From the NCBI GenBank assembly GCA_003168255.1, contig PMSU01000043.1, forward strand, positions 1 through 50,240: 50,240 bases of DNA, read 5' to 3'. The position numbers and the translations under genes are program-made. Of the stretch, positions 16,143 through 24,939 are shown piece by piece. The notes under the pieces are model-generated. The model ran no database searches. It was not told the origin of the DNA and was given only the letters and a program-made list of their open reading frames with translations. Positions within the stretch are counted from its first letter, which is position 1. The number at the start of each line of letters is the position of its first letter. The stretch comes from Actinomycetota bacterium. GTDB lineage: Bacteria; Actinomycetota; Actinomycetes; Streptosporangiales; Streptosporangiaceae.

Positions 16143-16805
16143 ATGCAAGTGAGCCAGCCTGAACTCGACCCGGCCGAGTTCAAGGGCCTGCGCAAAATGC
16201 CCCAGCAGGCACGCAGCCGCGCCCGCGTCCAGGCCATGTACACGACCGCCGAGCGCATCGTCGGGACCGAGGGAGTCGACGCGCTCACCATGATCCGCCT
16301 CGCCGCGGAGGCCCGCGTGCCGGTCGGAACGCTGTACCAGTTCTTCGAAGATAAGGCCGCTGTACTCGACGCGATCGCCTACCGCTACATGGACAGCGTC
16401 GACTCCGACGTGAGCGATGCGCTCGAAGCCGGCGCCGACGGCGACTGGCGAGGGCTCACGAACATCATGTTCGACACGTTCATCCAGCGCGCCCGCGCGA
16501 ACCCCGCCTACGTCGCCATCCGGGCCGGCCACTACCTCAGCGCCGAACTGCAACGGGCCGACGACGACAACATCGACACCATCGCCGCCATCACGCGCAC
16601 TACCCTCGTCGCCGGCGAGAACCTCGTCGACACCCCCGAGCTCGCGACCGTCTGCCGGGTCGCCGTCCAAGCCGCGGATGCCCTGCTGCAACTGGCCTTC
16701 CGCCTCGATCCGACCGGAGACGCGGACACCCTCGCCCAAGCCAGGCGGATCACGCTCCTCTATCTCGAAGACATCGCCACCCGCCACCCGCGCGACACCC
16801 AGTAA
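16143..16805 (+). CDS. TetR-family transcriptional regulator
   Basis: The 220-residue protein has an N-terminal TetR DNA-binding domain: VQAMYTTAERIVGTEGVDALTM, then the recognition helix in ARVPVGTLYQFFEDK. A helical ligand-binding domain follows. The ATG at 16143 is used (GTG at 16149 is close behind); the frame is open further upstream, but that part overlaps the putative operator. Divergent orientation to the secretory lipase gene suggests it regulates that gene and itself. The ligand cannot be predicted from sequence. It ends 11 bases from the convergent PadR gene. Confidence 0.9.
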   Translation: MQVSQPELDPAEFKGLRKMPQQARSRARVQAMYTTAERIVGTEGVDALTMIRLAAEARVPVGTLYQFFEDKAAVLDAIAYRYMDSVDSDVSDALEAGADGDWRGLTNIMFDTFIQRARANPAYVAIRAGHYLSAELQRADDDNIDTIAAITRTTLVAGENLVDTPELATVCRVAVQAADALLQLAFRLDPTGDADTLAQARRITLLYLEDIATRHPRDTQ

Positions 16806-16816
16806 TCGCCACCCGC

Positions 16817-17449
16817 TCACTCAGATCTAGCACCTGCCGGAAGGACGGACCCGGCTGGCTCCGGGGCGGGTATGGGAGCAGCGGAGAGCGCCGCGATGGC
16901 GTGCTCGGCCCATCGAAGGCTGGCACGGTGGACTGCCAGCCCGTGGTCAAGAGCAAGCCGCGGGTGGTGGCTGTCGCTGAGATCGGTGGCAGCTGTGTAC
17001 CGCTCCAGCTCCGCGGTGAACGCCGCGAGCGCGTCGGTGAGGTTCTGGAGGAACGTGAGCACCTCTTCCCGCGGGAACAGGTATTCCATCATCGCGAAGC
17101 GCATGAGGTGCAGGCCGAGGTCCCGCGAGACCGTGGCCTGTTCTACGGGTGTCCGAAGCCAGCCCGTGTGGGCCGCCCGGCCGGTCTGCGTTGGCTCATA
17201 CACGCGGCGACGCCGGGCCGGCGAGCCGGTCCGGGCCGGCTCGCCAGTCCGGCCGGGTGAAGTCTGAGCCCGGACCAGGCCTTTTAGCTCCAGGCGGCGC
17301 AGCGCCGGATACAGCGCACCCGAGCTGGGCTGATAGATGCCCATCGGCGTGGCGGCGAAGATGCGCTTCAGGTCGTAGCCGGACGACGGCGCCGCGCAGA
17401 TCATGCCGAGCAGTATGTGCTCGAACGAGGTGAGCTGCCCTCCGGCCAT
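16817..17449 (-). CDS. PadR-family transcriptional regulator
   Basis: The N-terminal winged helix (LTSFEHILLGMICAAPSSGYDL, then SSGALYPALRRLELKGLV) is that of PadR, with a C-terminal helical dimerisation domain of the Vir/AphA type (RFAMMEYLFPREEVLTFLQN). The wing is lengthened by a Gly/Pro/Arg-rich insert (residues ~70-85). The start is set at ATG-17449; ATG-17473 is also open but overlaps a perfect palindrome that looks like its own operator. It is divergent from the VC0807-like membrane gene, a common PadR/target arrangement. Confidence 0.85.
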   Translation of the reverse strand: MAGGQLTSFEHILLGMICAAPSSGYDLKRIFAATPMGIYQPSSGALYPALRRLELKGLVRAQTSPGRTGEPARTGSPARRRRVYEPTQTGRAAHTGWLRTPVEQATVSRDLGLHLMRFAMMEYLFPREEVLTFLQNLTDALAAFTAELERYTAATDLSDSHHPRLALDHGLAVHRASLRWAEHAIAALSAAPIPAPEPAGSVLPAGARSE

Positions 17450-17471
17450 GACAGGCAATCTACCTTGCCGC

Positions 17472-17490
17472 ATAGGTCGAAACGACCTAT
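17472..17490. promoter_or_regulatory. Candidate PadR operator palindrome
   Basis: ATAGGTCGAAACGACCTAT is a perfect 8-bp inverted repeat with a 3-base spacer, 23 bases upstream of the chosen padR start and 110 bases before the divergent membrane protein gene. The position suits control of both. Confidence 0.55.
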
Positions 17491-17599
17491 CCTGCTAGGG
17501 GCGAGGGCTGACTGCGACGGACCAGGTCATCTGACTGGCAGCAGGAACGCAAGGCGAGGGCACGCGGTCCTCGCGATATCAGGAAGGGGTTCTTTCGTC

Positions 17600-18328
17600 A
17601 TGGACACGAGCCAGGCTGCCCGGCGAACGGCCGGGAATACCCCGGCGAAGGGCGGCGGATTCCGCTCGGTCGCGATGATCGTGATCTTCGACGTGGCCGC
17701 CCCGCTTGCGGCCTACAGCTTGCTGCGCTCGGCCGGCCTGACGGCCGTGACGGCTCTGCTGCTGAGCGGGGTATTCCCTGCTCTGGGCGTGACCATTAGT
17801 GCCATCCAGAACCGTCGGCTTGACGTTGTCGGCGCCTTGGTCCTGGCCGGGATCGTCGTGGGTACGGTACTCGGCCTGGTCAGCCACAGCACCAGGCTGC
17901 TGCTGGTCGAGGGATCGGTGCCCACTGCCGTATTCGGCGTGGCGTGCCTGGGCTCGCTTCGGACACGGCGCTCGCTGATGTTCCGCTTCGCCCTGGAGTT
18001 CACCGGCCCGGACACCGCTAAAGGCCGCGAGATGACCAGGCTCTGGCAGTATGACGGCTACCGTCGCGTCTTCCGGATCATCACGGCCGTGTGGGGCATC
18101 GGCTTTCTCCTCGAAGCCGCCCTGCGGGTCGTCATCGTATATAACACCTCGACCGGAACAGCCCTCGCCAGCTCCAAGATCACGCCGTTCCTCTGGGCGG
18201 GCATCTTGTCGGCATGGACGGTCGCCTACGGCACGCACCACAAGAAAAAGGGTGAGCGCATGGCCGCCGCCACCAGCGAGATACCGGGGACAAGCCATAT
18301 GAATCCTCCTTCCCCGGAGATCGGGTGA
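17600..18328 (+). CDS. VC0807-like integral membrane protein
   Basis: A 242-residue multi-pass protein with about six hydrophobic segments: IVIFDVAAPLAAYSLLRSAG, VTALLLSGVFPALGV, a long VVGALVLAGIVVGTVLGLV, then two more before a charged C-terminus. The RRSLMFRFALEFTGPDT loop and WQYDGYRRVFR are features I associate with VC0807-type proteins, of unknown function. AGGAAGGGG precedes the ATG. Divergence from padR with a palindrome between suggests PadR-controlled expression, perhaps in response to small lipophilic compounds, as is usual for PadR targets; that part is inference. Confidence 0.75.
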   Translation: MDTSQAARRTAGNTPAKGGGFRSVAMIVIFDVAAPLAAYSLLRSAGLTAVTALLLSGVFPALGVTISAIQNRRLDVVGALVLAGIVVGTVLGLVSHSTRLLLVEGSVPTAVFGVACLGSLRTRRSLMFRFALEFTGPDTAKGREMTRLWQYDGYRRVFRIITAVWGIGFLLEAALRVVIVYNTSTGTALASSKITPFLWAGILSAWTVAYGTHHKKKGERMAAATSEIPGTSHMNPPSPEIG

Positions 18329-18373
18329 ATCGTCCACGCGGCTTGGATAAGACCGTCCGGCCGTAAGTGATCG

Positions 18374-19282
18374 TCAACGGGCTCGAGTTGGCGATGTGTC
18401 CTGCTGGATGCGTTCCAGAGTGCGCCTGCCCATCCGGCTCATGGCCGGGTTGCTGCGGGCGTAATACCAGACCGCTCCCATCGCCTGCTCGAAAGCCCAC
18501 GCCTTGCCGCGCTCCCAGTCAAGATCGCTACAGCCGAGATCGTCGCGGAACGCCTGCCGTGGTCCGGGCTCGAGCAGATGCCAGGCAGCTACAAGATCCA
18601 GCGCAGGATCAGCCGGCCCCAGGCCGCCGACATCGATGACCCCGGTCAGCCGCCCGCCGGACACCAGCACGTTGCCGGGAATCAGATCCCCGTGGCTCAT
18701 GACGTCACCGCCCGCGCCGCGCGGCAGCCCGCGCATGACCTCCCACATCCGGCGAAGCCGCACAATGTCCAGGAGCTGCCCGCTGCGGGCGAGGCAGACC
18801 TCCATCCACGCGTCTTGAGAGCGCAGGTCACCTCCCCGGCCCGCCCCGCTGAACGTCCGCCCGCGCGTGCCGATCGCTCGCACGTCACCGATGAACCCGG
18901 CCAGGTCATGCGCGAACGCGACAGATTCCCCCGGGTCCTCATCGGCGGCCGTAATCCCGCGCAGCCAGGTCTGCACCGACCACGGAAGCGGGTATCCCGC
19001 CCCGGGCTCACCCAGCGCCACCGGCTCGGGCGTGCGGAACCGCGTACGGCCTGCCAGCTCACGGGCCGCTCTCGCCTCGGACTCCAGCTGCCGCCGGGCC
19101 GGCCCGGCGGCACCGGGTTTCAGGGGGAACCGGGCTGCCAGCAGGTCACCAATGCGGAAGATGGCATTGACTGTCCCCGACGAGCAGACACTTGCGATGG
19201 CCAGGCCACGCCACCGGGGGAATTGATCATCCACCAGCTCACGCACCATCTCAGCCGAGACCGTCAGCTGGCTGGCATGCAT
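18374..19282 (-). CDS. Aminoglycoside phosphotransferase-family kinase
   Basis: An APH/ChoK-type small-molecule kinase of about 302 residues. Features are the nucleotide-binding N-lobe (SGTVNAIFRIGDLLAARFPL), the catalytic loop MSHGDLIPGNVLV with the invariant HxD, and the magnesium-binding IDVGGLGPADPALD, where the usual second Asp motif appears as IDVGG. The start is uncertain: ATG-19282 gives the family-like MHASQLTVSAEMV, and ATG-19312 is also open; neither has a good ribosome site. Many actinobacterial members are of unknown substrate and do not confer resistance. The gene stands alone between convergent and repeat-rich regions. Confidence 0.82.
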   Translation of the reverse strand: MHASQLTVSAEMVRELVDDQFPRWRGLAIASVCSSGTVNAIFRIGDLLAARFPLKPGAAGPARRQLESEARAARELAGRTRFRTPEPVALGEPGAGYPLPWSVQTWLRGITAADEDPGESVAFAHDLAGFIGDVRAIGTRGRTFSGAGRGGDLRSQDAWMEVCLARSGQLLDIVRLRRMWEVMRGLPRGAGGDVMSHGDLIPGNVLVSGGRLTGVIDVGGLGPADPALDLVAAWHLLEPGPRQAFRDDLGCSDLDWERGKAWAFEQAMGAVWYYARSNPAMSRMGRRTLERIQQDTSPTRAR

Positions 19283-19509
19283 GTCCACACCGACAGCGTC
19301 CCGCGCCTTCATCTTCGGCTGCAACCGGCCCGGCCGCACCCAGGCCCGCCGGCACACCCGTGGCATCGGCTACGAACGGCCCTTCCAAGGCAACCGCGCC
19401 ACACCGGAGTACCCGATACACGTCTCGGATGATGAAGTCGAGCACCCAATTGACGGACCATAGGACACGTCGTGGAATAAACCGTCGTTTCCTGGTCCCG
19501 GACGATCGT

Positions 19510-19563
19510 GCGGTGCCCGCGGACCCGGTCGGCCGGGCGGTGCCCGCGGACCCTGCCGGCCGG
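19510..19563. repeat. 27-bp tandem duplication
   Basis: Two units (19510-19536 and 19537-19563) share GCGGTGCCCGCGGACCC and the GGCCGG end, differing at three or so positions. Confidence 0.8.
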
Positions 19564-19623
19564 ACCACCCTCGTCACATCGGCACCACCGACCCCGTGAG
19601 CCACGTCTTCGGTAGCGCCGCCG

Positions 19624-19677
19624 AAGATCGATGTGGCGTAGCCCCCCACCGGTGGTGGGCTCTGCCACATCGATCTT
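19624..19677. repeat. Dispersed palindrome, copy B
   Basis: Perfect 14-bp arms AAGATCGATGTGGC (19624-19637) and GCCACATCGATCTT (19664-19677). The centre AGCCCCCCACC / GGTGGTGGGCT pairs with a single mismatch, so nearly the whole 54 bases form one hairpin. This is the best-preserved of the three copies. Confidence 0.9.
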
Positions 19678-19680
19678 GGA

Positions 19681-19750
19681 AAGGACGCGGAAGGACGCGG
19701 AAGGACGCGGAAGGACGCGAAAGGACGCGGAAGGAGGCGAAAGGACGCGC
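19681..19750. repeat. Seven 10-bp tandem repeats
   Basis: The unit AAGGACGCGG is repeated seven times with one-base changes in later units, abutting palindrome copy B. A 10-bp period is not a multiple of three, so it is not coding; it matches one helical turn. Confidence 0.9.
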
Positions 19751-19908
19751 CCCCGGGCCGCCTTCCCCAGTGCGGGCGCCGTTTCCGGTCGAACCCCGGG
19801 TTCGGCTTCCGTCGACCCGGCAGTCTGACGTACGCAGACAAGCTCCGCAGAGCCCTGGTAGCGTGCGGGCGTCGAAAGCAGGGCGAAACGAACCTATGGG
19901 AGGGTCTG

Positions 19909-21615
19909 ATGTTAGTACGCCGTCGATCTGCCGTACTCGCCGGCGGGGCTGTGTGCGTGGCCGCGCTGGGAGTGACGGTGATTGCCAATACTCCGATTGC
20001 GTCTGCGCACCGGCTCAGCGTGGCCCGGACCGGTCATGCGCCCGCGCGGACACTGCTGTCAGCTGACCCGCCACTGGGGCGTCCGAAGCCGTCGGGGCAG
20101 AAGCCGTATCTCGGCCCCCCGGGCACGGCATCACCCTGGACACCGCTGAAGAACCCGCCACCGTTCACGACGCCCGGCACGATGCTGCTGGAGAGCAACG
20201 GGACGGTGCTCGTGCACGATGAGCCGGACAACAACACCACGGGCGGTACGGCCAAGTGGTACAAGCTCACGCCGGATTCGAAGGGCAGCTACATCGACGG
20301 GACCTGGAGCCAGATCGCGCCGATGCCGGCCGGGTATACGCCCCTGTATTTCGGGTCGGCGATCCTGCCCGACGGGCGCATGATCGTCGAAGGTGGCGAG
20401 TACATCGGGGAAAACGCGGTGTGGTCGGACAAGGGCGCGATCTACAACCCGGTGACCAACACCTGGGCTTCCGTCGCACCGCCGCCGGGCTGGACGAACA
20501 TGGGGGACGCCGCGAGTGATGTCCTGGCCAACGGCACCTTCATGCTCCAGCAGCCGTGCCAGACCTGCCTCACGAATCCGGATCTGCCCGTCGATGCCGC
20601 GTTGCTCCACGCGAAGTCCCTGACCTGGACGGTGATCCCGGGGACAGGCAAGAATGATCCCAACGACGAAGAGGGCTGGACCCTGGAGCCGAGCGGCCAG
20701 CTGCTGACACTCGACCTGTGGGTGCCGTTTGCGACCCAACTGTACGACCCGATCCTCAAGACCTGGTCGTTCGCGGGAAACACGGCCGCGAAGGGCGATC
20801 CTGTCGATCCGTTCCCGGTCGTCGAGATCGGGCCGCAGGTCGAGATGCCGGGCGGCAACACGTTTGTGGTCGGGGCCGGCTCGAGCACGCAGCAGGCGCC
20901 CACGACGTGCACCACGGACGCGAAGACGCAGACCGCGCTGTATCACTACAAGGCCAGGACCGCGGGCACGTGGACCGCAGGGCCGGAGATCCCGGCCATC
21001 GGCGGCGAGGAGTACGACAGCACTGACGGACCGGGGTCGATCCTGCCGGATGGGAACGTCCTGTTCGACGCGAGCGCGTGCGTGTACAACACGCCGACTC
21101 ACTTCTTCCTCTACCACGCGAGCTCGAACACGCTTACCCAGGTGCCGGACGTGCCCAACGCTCCGAACGACACCTCGTACGCCACCCGGTTCCTGGCGCT
21201 GCCGAACGGGCAGGTGCTGTTCGACGACGGTACCGGCCAGCTGGAGGTCTATACGGCCGGCGGGACGCCGATGGCGTCGTGGGAGCCTTCGATCACATCC
21301 CTGAGTTCCAAAACGCTGGTCCCGGGGGGCACCTACGCCCTGTCCGGCAGGCAGCTCGCCGGGCTGGACCAGGGAGCCGCCTACGGTGATGACGCCCAGG
21401 ACAACACCAACTACCCGCTGGTACGGATCACCAACTCCGCCACCGGCGCGGTGACCTACGCCCGGACCAGCGGCTGGACCTCGGTATCGGTCGCTCCCGG
21501 CACCAGTTCCTCGACCAGGTTCACCCTCCCGCCGGGCACGCCGTCCGGCAAGAGCACGCTGGTCGTGGTCGCCAACGGAATCGCCTCACCGCCTTCGACG
21601 GTGACGATCTACTGA
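19909..21615 (+). CDS. Secreted kelch/galactose-oxidase-like beta-propeller protein
   Basis: The 568-residue protein has an N-terminal signal peptide (MLVRRRSAVLAGGAVCVAAL... ending near ASA), a proline-rich linker and then kelch-type blades. These are marked by repeated GG, Y-N-P-x-T-N-x-W and LPDGxxLxxGG motifs (such as AILPDGRMIVEGG and YNPVTNTW). The C-terminal 100 residues form an Ig-like domain (TLVPGGTYALSGRQLAGLDQ...) as in galactose oxidase-type proteins. I do not see the Tyr-Cys copper-radical site clearly, so enzymatic activity is unproven. GGGAGGG lies before the start. A strong terminator follows, so it is monocistronic. Confidence 0.8.
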   Translation: MLVRRRSAVLAGGAVCVAALGVTVIANTPIASAHRLSVARTGHAPARTLLSADPPLGRPKPSGQKPYLGPPGTASPWTPLKNPPPFTTPGTMLLESNGTVLVHDEPDNNTTGGTAKWYKLTPDSKGSYIDGTWSQIAPMPAGYTPLYFGSAILPDGRMIVEGGEYIGENAVWSDKGAIYNPVTNTWASVAPPPGWTNMGDAASDVLANGTFMLQQPCQTCLTNPDLPVDAALLHAKSLTWTVIPGTGKNDPNDEEGWTLEPSGQLLTLDLWVPFATQLYDPILKTWSFAGNTAAKGDPVDPFPVVEIGPQVEMPGGNTFVVGAGSSTQQAPTTCTTDAKTQTALYHYKARTAGTWTAGPEIPAIGGEEYDSTDGPGSILPDGNVLFDASACVYNTPTHFFLYHASSNTLTQVPDVPNAPNDTSYATRFLALPNGQVLFDDGTGQLEVYTAGGTPMASWEPSITSLSSKTLVPGGTYALSGRQLAGLDQGAAYGDDAQDNTNYPLVRITNSATGAVTYARTSGWTSVSVAPGTSSSTRFTLPPGTPSGKSTLVVVANGIASPPSTVTIY

Positions 21616-21655
21616 CGGCGAACAGAGGTCGTTCAGCAAGAACAACGCAGCTGTT

Positions 21656-21691
21656 GCCAGGCCCGTCCCGGGCACCCGGGGCGGGCCTGGC
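21656..21691 (+). terminator. Terminator hairpin after the kelch gene
   Basis: GCCAGGCCCG (21656-21665) and CGGGCCTGGC (21682-21691) form a 10-bp stem, with CCCGGG-type pairing inside, 41 bases after the kelch stop codon. There is no clear U-tract, as usual in this genome. Confidence 0.7.
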
Positions 21692-21710
21692 GCCCGTCAC
21701 TCAGTGTGCA

Positions 21711-21744
21711 TCATCTCAGGGCCTGGCCATCATGCCTGAGATGA
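21711..21744. promoter_or_regulatory. Inverted repeat upstream of STAND-SARP gene
   Basis: TCATCTCAGG (21711-21720) and CCTGAGATGA (21735-21744) form a perfect 10-bp inverted repeat with a 14-base spacer, about 185 bases before the regulator's start. The rest of the 314-base gap holds only the terminator and no gene. Confidence 0.4.
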
Positions 21745-21928
21745 CTTAAAGTCGCGGAAAGCCCTGCCCGCAATAGGATGATTTCTGCGCAGATCGCCGA
21801 CTCGGTGTGGTGGTCAGCTGCCTGATTGGTCGTCGGCGTGAGCGACAGATCTACCGGTTCTGGGCCGCGCCGTGGTGATCGCAGGGACGCGGCGCCAGCC
21901 TGGCCCCTGATGGGAGAGGGGGGCAGAG

Positions 21929-22855
21929 ATGTCCGCGGCTCGCATCAGCGCGGGCCTGACCGCCCCGATGCCCCGGTCCCGGCTGCTTGACGCTGTGGCC
22001 GTGGGCCGCAAGGTGCTGGTGGAGGCGGGCGCCGGCTTCGGCAAGACCGTCCTGGCGGATCAGCACCGCGAGTCGCTCGGCATCGGGACGGTGACGCTGC
22101 GCCTCGCTCCCCGCGACGCAGACCCCGCATTATTGTGCGCTACGCTCCTGCGCTCCCTGCGTGCGTCGCGCCTGTCGGACCTGGCCTCGGCGGTCGAAGG
22201 CCGGGAGACGCTGGACGAGGCGCTCGACTTCCTCCTGGACGCGCTGGCGGCCACGACCTCGCAGGTACTGCTGGTCATCGACGATGCTCACCACGTGCTC
22301 GGCACGAGCGCGGCGGCGATCGTGGACCGCCTGGGCTCCGATCTTCCCGGCCAGCACCACCTCATGGTCGTGACCAGGGCGATGTCCGCAGCGGCCGGAG
22401 TTGCCTGGCGGACTCCCGGTCGCGTCCGGATCGGCGTAGCCGATCTCGCCTTCACCTGCGGCGAGGTGCAGGAGCTCCTGCGGTCCTGCTTCGGCGCGAC
22501 TCTGCCTGACCATGCCGTCGCCATACTCCACCACGCGACGGGCGGCTGGCCCGCCGCTGTCGTCCTGTCCGCTGCGCTGGTCGCGGCCGCCGCCGACCCC
22601 TGGCGGAGGTGTACAGCCTTGCTGGGAGAGCGTCTCTTCTGGGCTGGCTGGTCGACGACCTCGTGGCTTCCCTCGGCCCCCGCGAACGCCGGGCCTTGGC
22701 CCAGCTGTCCCACTTGCCGCTGCTGTCCGACAGGCTGGCGGAGACAGTCACCGGGATCCCTGGTCTGCTCGCTGCGGTTGAGGAAGCTGGCCTGCCTGCC
22801 CCCGAGGGGCCGCCCGGCTGGCGCCGCTTCCCCGACCCGGTTGCCGAGCACCTGA
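21929..22855 (+). CDS. STAND-SARP regulator, N-terminal part (frameshifted)
   Basis: This frame encodes the ATPase part of a MalT/LuxR-like STAND regulator: Walker A VEAGAGFGKTVLA, then Walker B LLVIDDAHHVLG, and the following winged part up to AATLPDHAVAILHHATGGW. Homology in this frame stops near 22600, inside a CCCC run; the sequence beyond to 22855 is nonsense. Adding one C (GAC CCC CTG GCG) restores the frame into the next feature, giving ADPLAEVYSLAG. So the two parts were one protein of about 1000 residues. GGGAGAGGGGGGC precedes the ATG. Confidence 0.7.
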   Translation: MSAARISAGLTAPMPRSRLLDAVAVGRKVLVEAGAGFGKTVLADQHRESLGIGTVTLRLAPRDADPALLCATLLRSLRASRLSDLASAVEGRETLDEALDFLLDALAATTSQVLLVIDDAHHVLGTSAAAIVDRLGSDLPGQHHLMVVTRAMSAAAGVAWRTPGRVRIGVADLAFTCGEVQELLRSCFGATLPDHAVAILHHATGGWPAAVVLSAALVAAAADPWRRCTALLGERLFWAGWSTTSWLPSAPANAGPWPSCPTCRCCPTGWRRQSPGSLVCSLRLRKLACLPPRGRPAGAASPTRLPST

Positions 22856-24939
22856 GGCGAGCGGCACCCCTCGATCCTGAGACGGCGGCGCGCGCCGCCG
22901 TTGTGTACCTGGAGGGCGGTGAGGACCTGACCGCGATGACCACCCTGCTGGTCGGCGGCCATCCGTCGAAGTCCGCAGAGATCCTGGCCATGCTCCAGGC
23001 CGACCGGCTCGAACGGCTCGGCCCCGCCGAGGTTCGCGCCTTGCTGGACAGCTTCTCCACCGACGTCGTACGGTCGCACCCCCGAGTCTTGTTGCAGATG
23101 GCTCGCCTTTCGGAGCTTGGCTACCGGGCGACGGAACGGCGCGACGCCCTGTCCCGGTGCCGTCACCTTTCCACCGCGGTCGGCGACGGCCGCCTGCTCC
23201 GGGAGGTCATGGCCGAACAGGCGCTCGACCTGGTGCGGGACGGGGTCATCGATGAGGCCCGGGCGCTCGCGGGCGATGTCCTGGACCAAGCCGGCCAGGA
23301 CGAGTTTTCTGCGCGGGCGCGGGCCCTTGACTGCCTCGCTCGTCTCGAGTCGCTCTGGTGCCCCGACCCGGGGTCACCCGCCGCGGCCGGGACTCTGCTG
23401 CGTCAGGCGGCGTTCGTCTCTATCGAAGCAGGTCATAAGGCGTGGGCAGCCGGGCTGCTCATGCGCCTCGCCCAGGACGTCTACTATGCGGGCTGCCGCC
23501 ACGCCGATGCGGTTGCCGCCATAGATGAAGCTCTCGAGCTCGTCGCTGGGCGGCCGCAGTTGCGCGCCCTGCCCCTCATCTTCCGGGCCGAGCCGCTGCG
23601 TGAACTCGGCCGCTACGACGAGGCGCGGGCGTCCGCCAGCGAGGCGCGGGACCTCGGCCGCCTCTACCACGACGATCGGATCCTGGCGTACGCGGCGTGG
23701 GAGGAAATGCTCGCGGCGGTTCAGCTCGGCAACCGTGCCGCGTGCGTCGCCGCCGTGGCCGAGGTTGAACGCCGCAAGGGCGCGTGGTACGAGGGTTACA
23801 CCGGGATCGAGTACCTCGCCGAGGCCGCCGACGCCTTCGACCGCCTCGGTGATGGCGGCCGGGCCCGGGAGTACCTCGGCGAGGCCCGGCGTCGCGCGGG
23901 GAACGAGACGGACAAGGACCTCCGCGCCGTCGAAGCGCTCGTCATGGCACGCTCGGGCGACCCTGGAGCGGGGCGTTCCCGCGTCGACGCCGCCTTGGCG
24001 GACCGGGCAATGCCGGTGCGACTGGTGTGGCGCCTTGAGCTCCTCGGGGCTTATGCCGACCTCCGGCGAGGCGAGACGGCCGCAGCGCAAGCCTCCGCGG
24101 TGGCGGCGTTCGAACGCTGCTCCCGGCTCGGCATGCCCGGGCTTCCGCTCCTCGTCGAGCGGGCCGCGGCGGAGGCACTCCTCCCGCTGGCCGCTGCCGG
24201 CGGCTCGCAGACGGCGGCGGAGATGCACGACGCGGCAAGCAGGGCGATAATTCATATCCTCGGTCGCTTCGACATCGTACGGTCAGGCCATTCGGTCTCC
24301 CTACCGCCCGGACGCCCGGCCACGGCAGTGAAGGCCGTCGCGACCCATAGAGGGCGCCTGCGGGCCGAAGAGCTGATCGAGATCCTCTGGCCCGAAGGCG
24401 ACCCGGATGCGGGGAAGGCCCGGCTCCGGACGGTTCTCAGCAGAATCCGCTCCAGCGCCGGTGACGTGCTGGTCCGGGATGGCGACGTCGTAGCGATCGG
24501 GCCTGGGGCCGAGGTGGACGCGCTGGCCTTCGAGACCGAGGCGAGGGAGTCGCTCAGGCTGGTGCACGGCGACCGGGGCCGCGCGGCGACCATGGCCCGG
24601 GTGGCGCTGACGCGCTATCAAGGGCTGCTGCTCCCCGACGATCCCTACGCGGAGTGGGCGGCCGGGCAACGGGAGCGGCTGCGGGTCCTCCACCTGGAGC
24701 TGCTGGACATCGTCGCGGCCGAAGCCGAACGGGAGGAGCAACTCGACGAAGCCGTGCGGCTCTTGCACGAGGCGATCGCCGTAGAGCCCTACGACGAGGT
24801 CCGCTACACCCGGGCTGCGCGGTTGCTCGCATCGCAGGGCCGGATCGGATCGGCGAGGGCGTTGCTTGCGCAGGCGACGGCCACCCTGATGGAGATCGAC
24901 GTCACCCCGTCGTTTGACGCCGAAGGCCTCCTGTCGTGA
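22609..24939 (+). CDS. STAND-SARP regulator, C-terminal part
   Basis: The frame continues the regulator through a long TPR-like helical region (about residues 60-540). A C-terminal DNA-binding and BTAD unit follows: ILGRFDIVRSGHSVSLPPGR, LRAEELIEILWPEGDP, LRTVLSRIRSSAGD, then EVDALAFE and TPR-like helices, the signature of SARP family activators. The usual order, SARP domain at the N-terminus, is reversed here: ATPase first, SARP last. It is intact over 776 codons with normal codon use, so the frameshift is recent or a sequence error. A GTG at 22609 might be used independently. It probably activates the secreted protein gene just downstream. Confidence 0.72.
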   Translation: MYSLAGRASLLGWLVDDLVASLGPRERRALAQLSHLPLLSDRLAETVTGIPGLLAAVEEAGLPAPEGPPGWRRFPDPVAEHLRRAAPLDPETAARAAVVYLEGGEDLTAMTTLLVGGHPSKSAEILAMLQADRLERLGPAEVRALLDSFSTDVVRSHPRVLLQMARLSELGYRATERRDALSRCRHLSTAVGDGRLLREVMAEQALDLVRDGVIDEARALAGDVLDQAGQDEFSARARALDCLARLESLWCPDPGSPAAAGTLLRQAAFVSIEAGHKAWAAGLLMRLAQDVYYAGCRHADAVAAIDEALELVAGRPQLRALPLIFRAEPLRELGRYDEARASASEARDLGRLYHDDRILAYAAWEEMLAAVQLGNRAACVAAVAEVERRKGAWYEGYTGIEYLAEAADAFDRLGDGGRAREYLGEARRRAGNETDKDLRAVEALVMARSGDPGAGRSRVDAALADRAMPVRLVWRLELLGAYADLRRGETAAAQASAVAAFERCSRLGMPGLPLLVERAAAEALLPLAAAGGSQTAAEMHDAASRAIIHILGRFDIVRSGHSVSLPPGRPATAVKAVATHRGRLRAEELIEILWPEGDPDAGKARLRTVLSRIRSSAGDVLVRDGDVVAIGPGAEVDALAFETEARESLRLVHGDRGRAATMARVALTRYQGLLLPDDPYAEWAAGQRERLRVLHLELLDIVAAEAEREEQLDEAVRLLHEAIAVEPYDEVRYTRAARLLASQGRIGSARALLAQATATLMEIDVTPSFDAEGLLS

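Larger units (their letters stand above)
19283..19908. other. Repeat-rich intergenic region
   Basis: This ~600-base gap holds no gene I can support. It contains a 27-bp tandem duplication (19510-19563), the dispersed palindrome copy B (19624-19677) and seven 10-bp repeats (19681-19750), followed by the presumed promoter of the kelch protein, whose start is preceded by GGGAGGG. Confidence 0.7.

Noticed and set aside
18374..19282. Aminoglycoside resistance gene
   Set aside because: The kinase fold is shared by many non-resistance proteins and there is no resistance-linked context.
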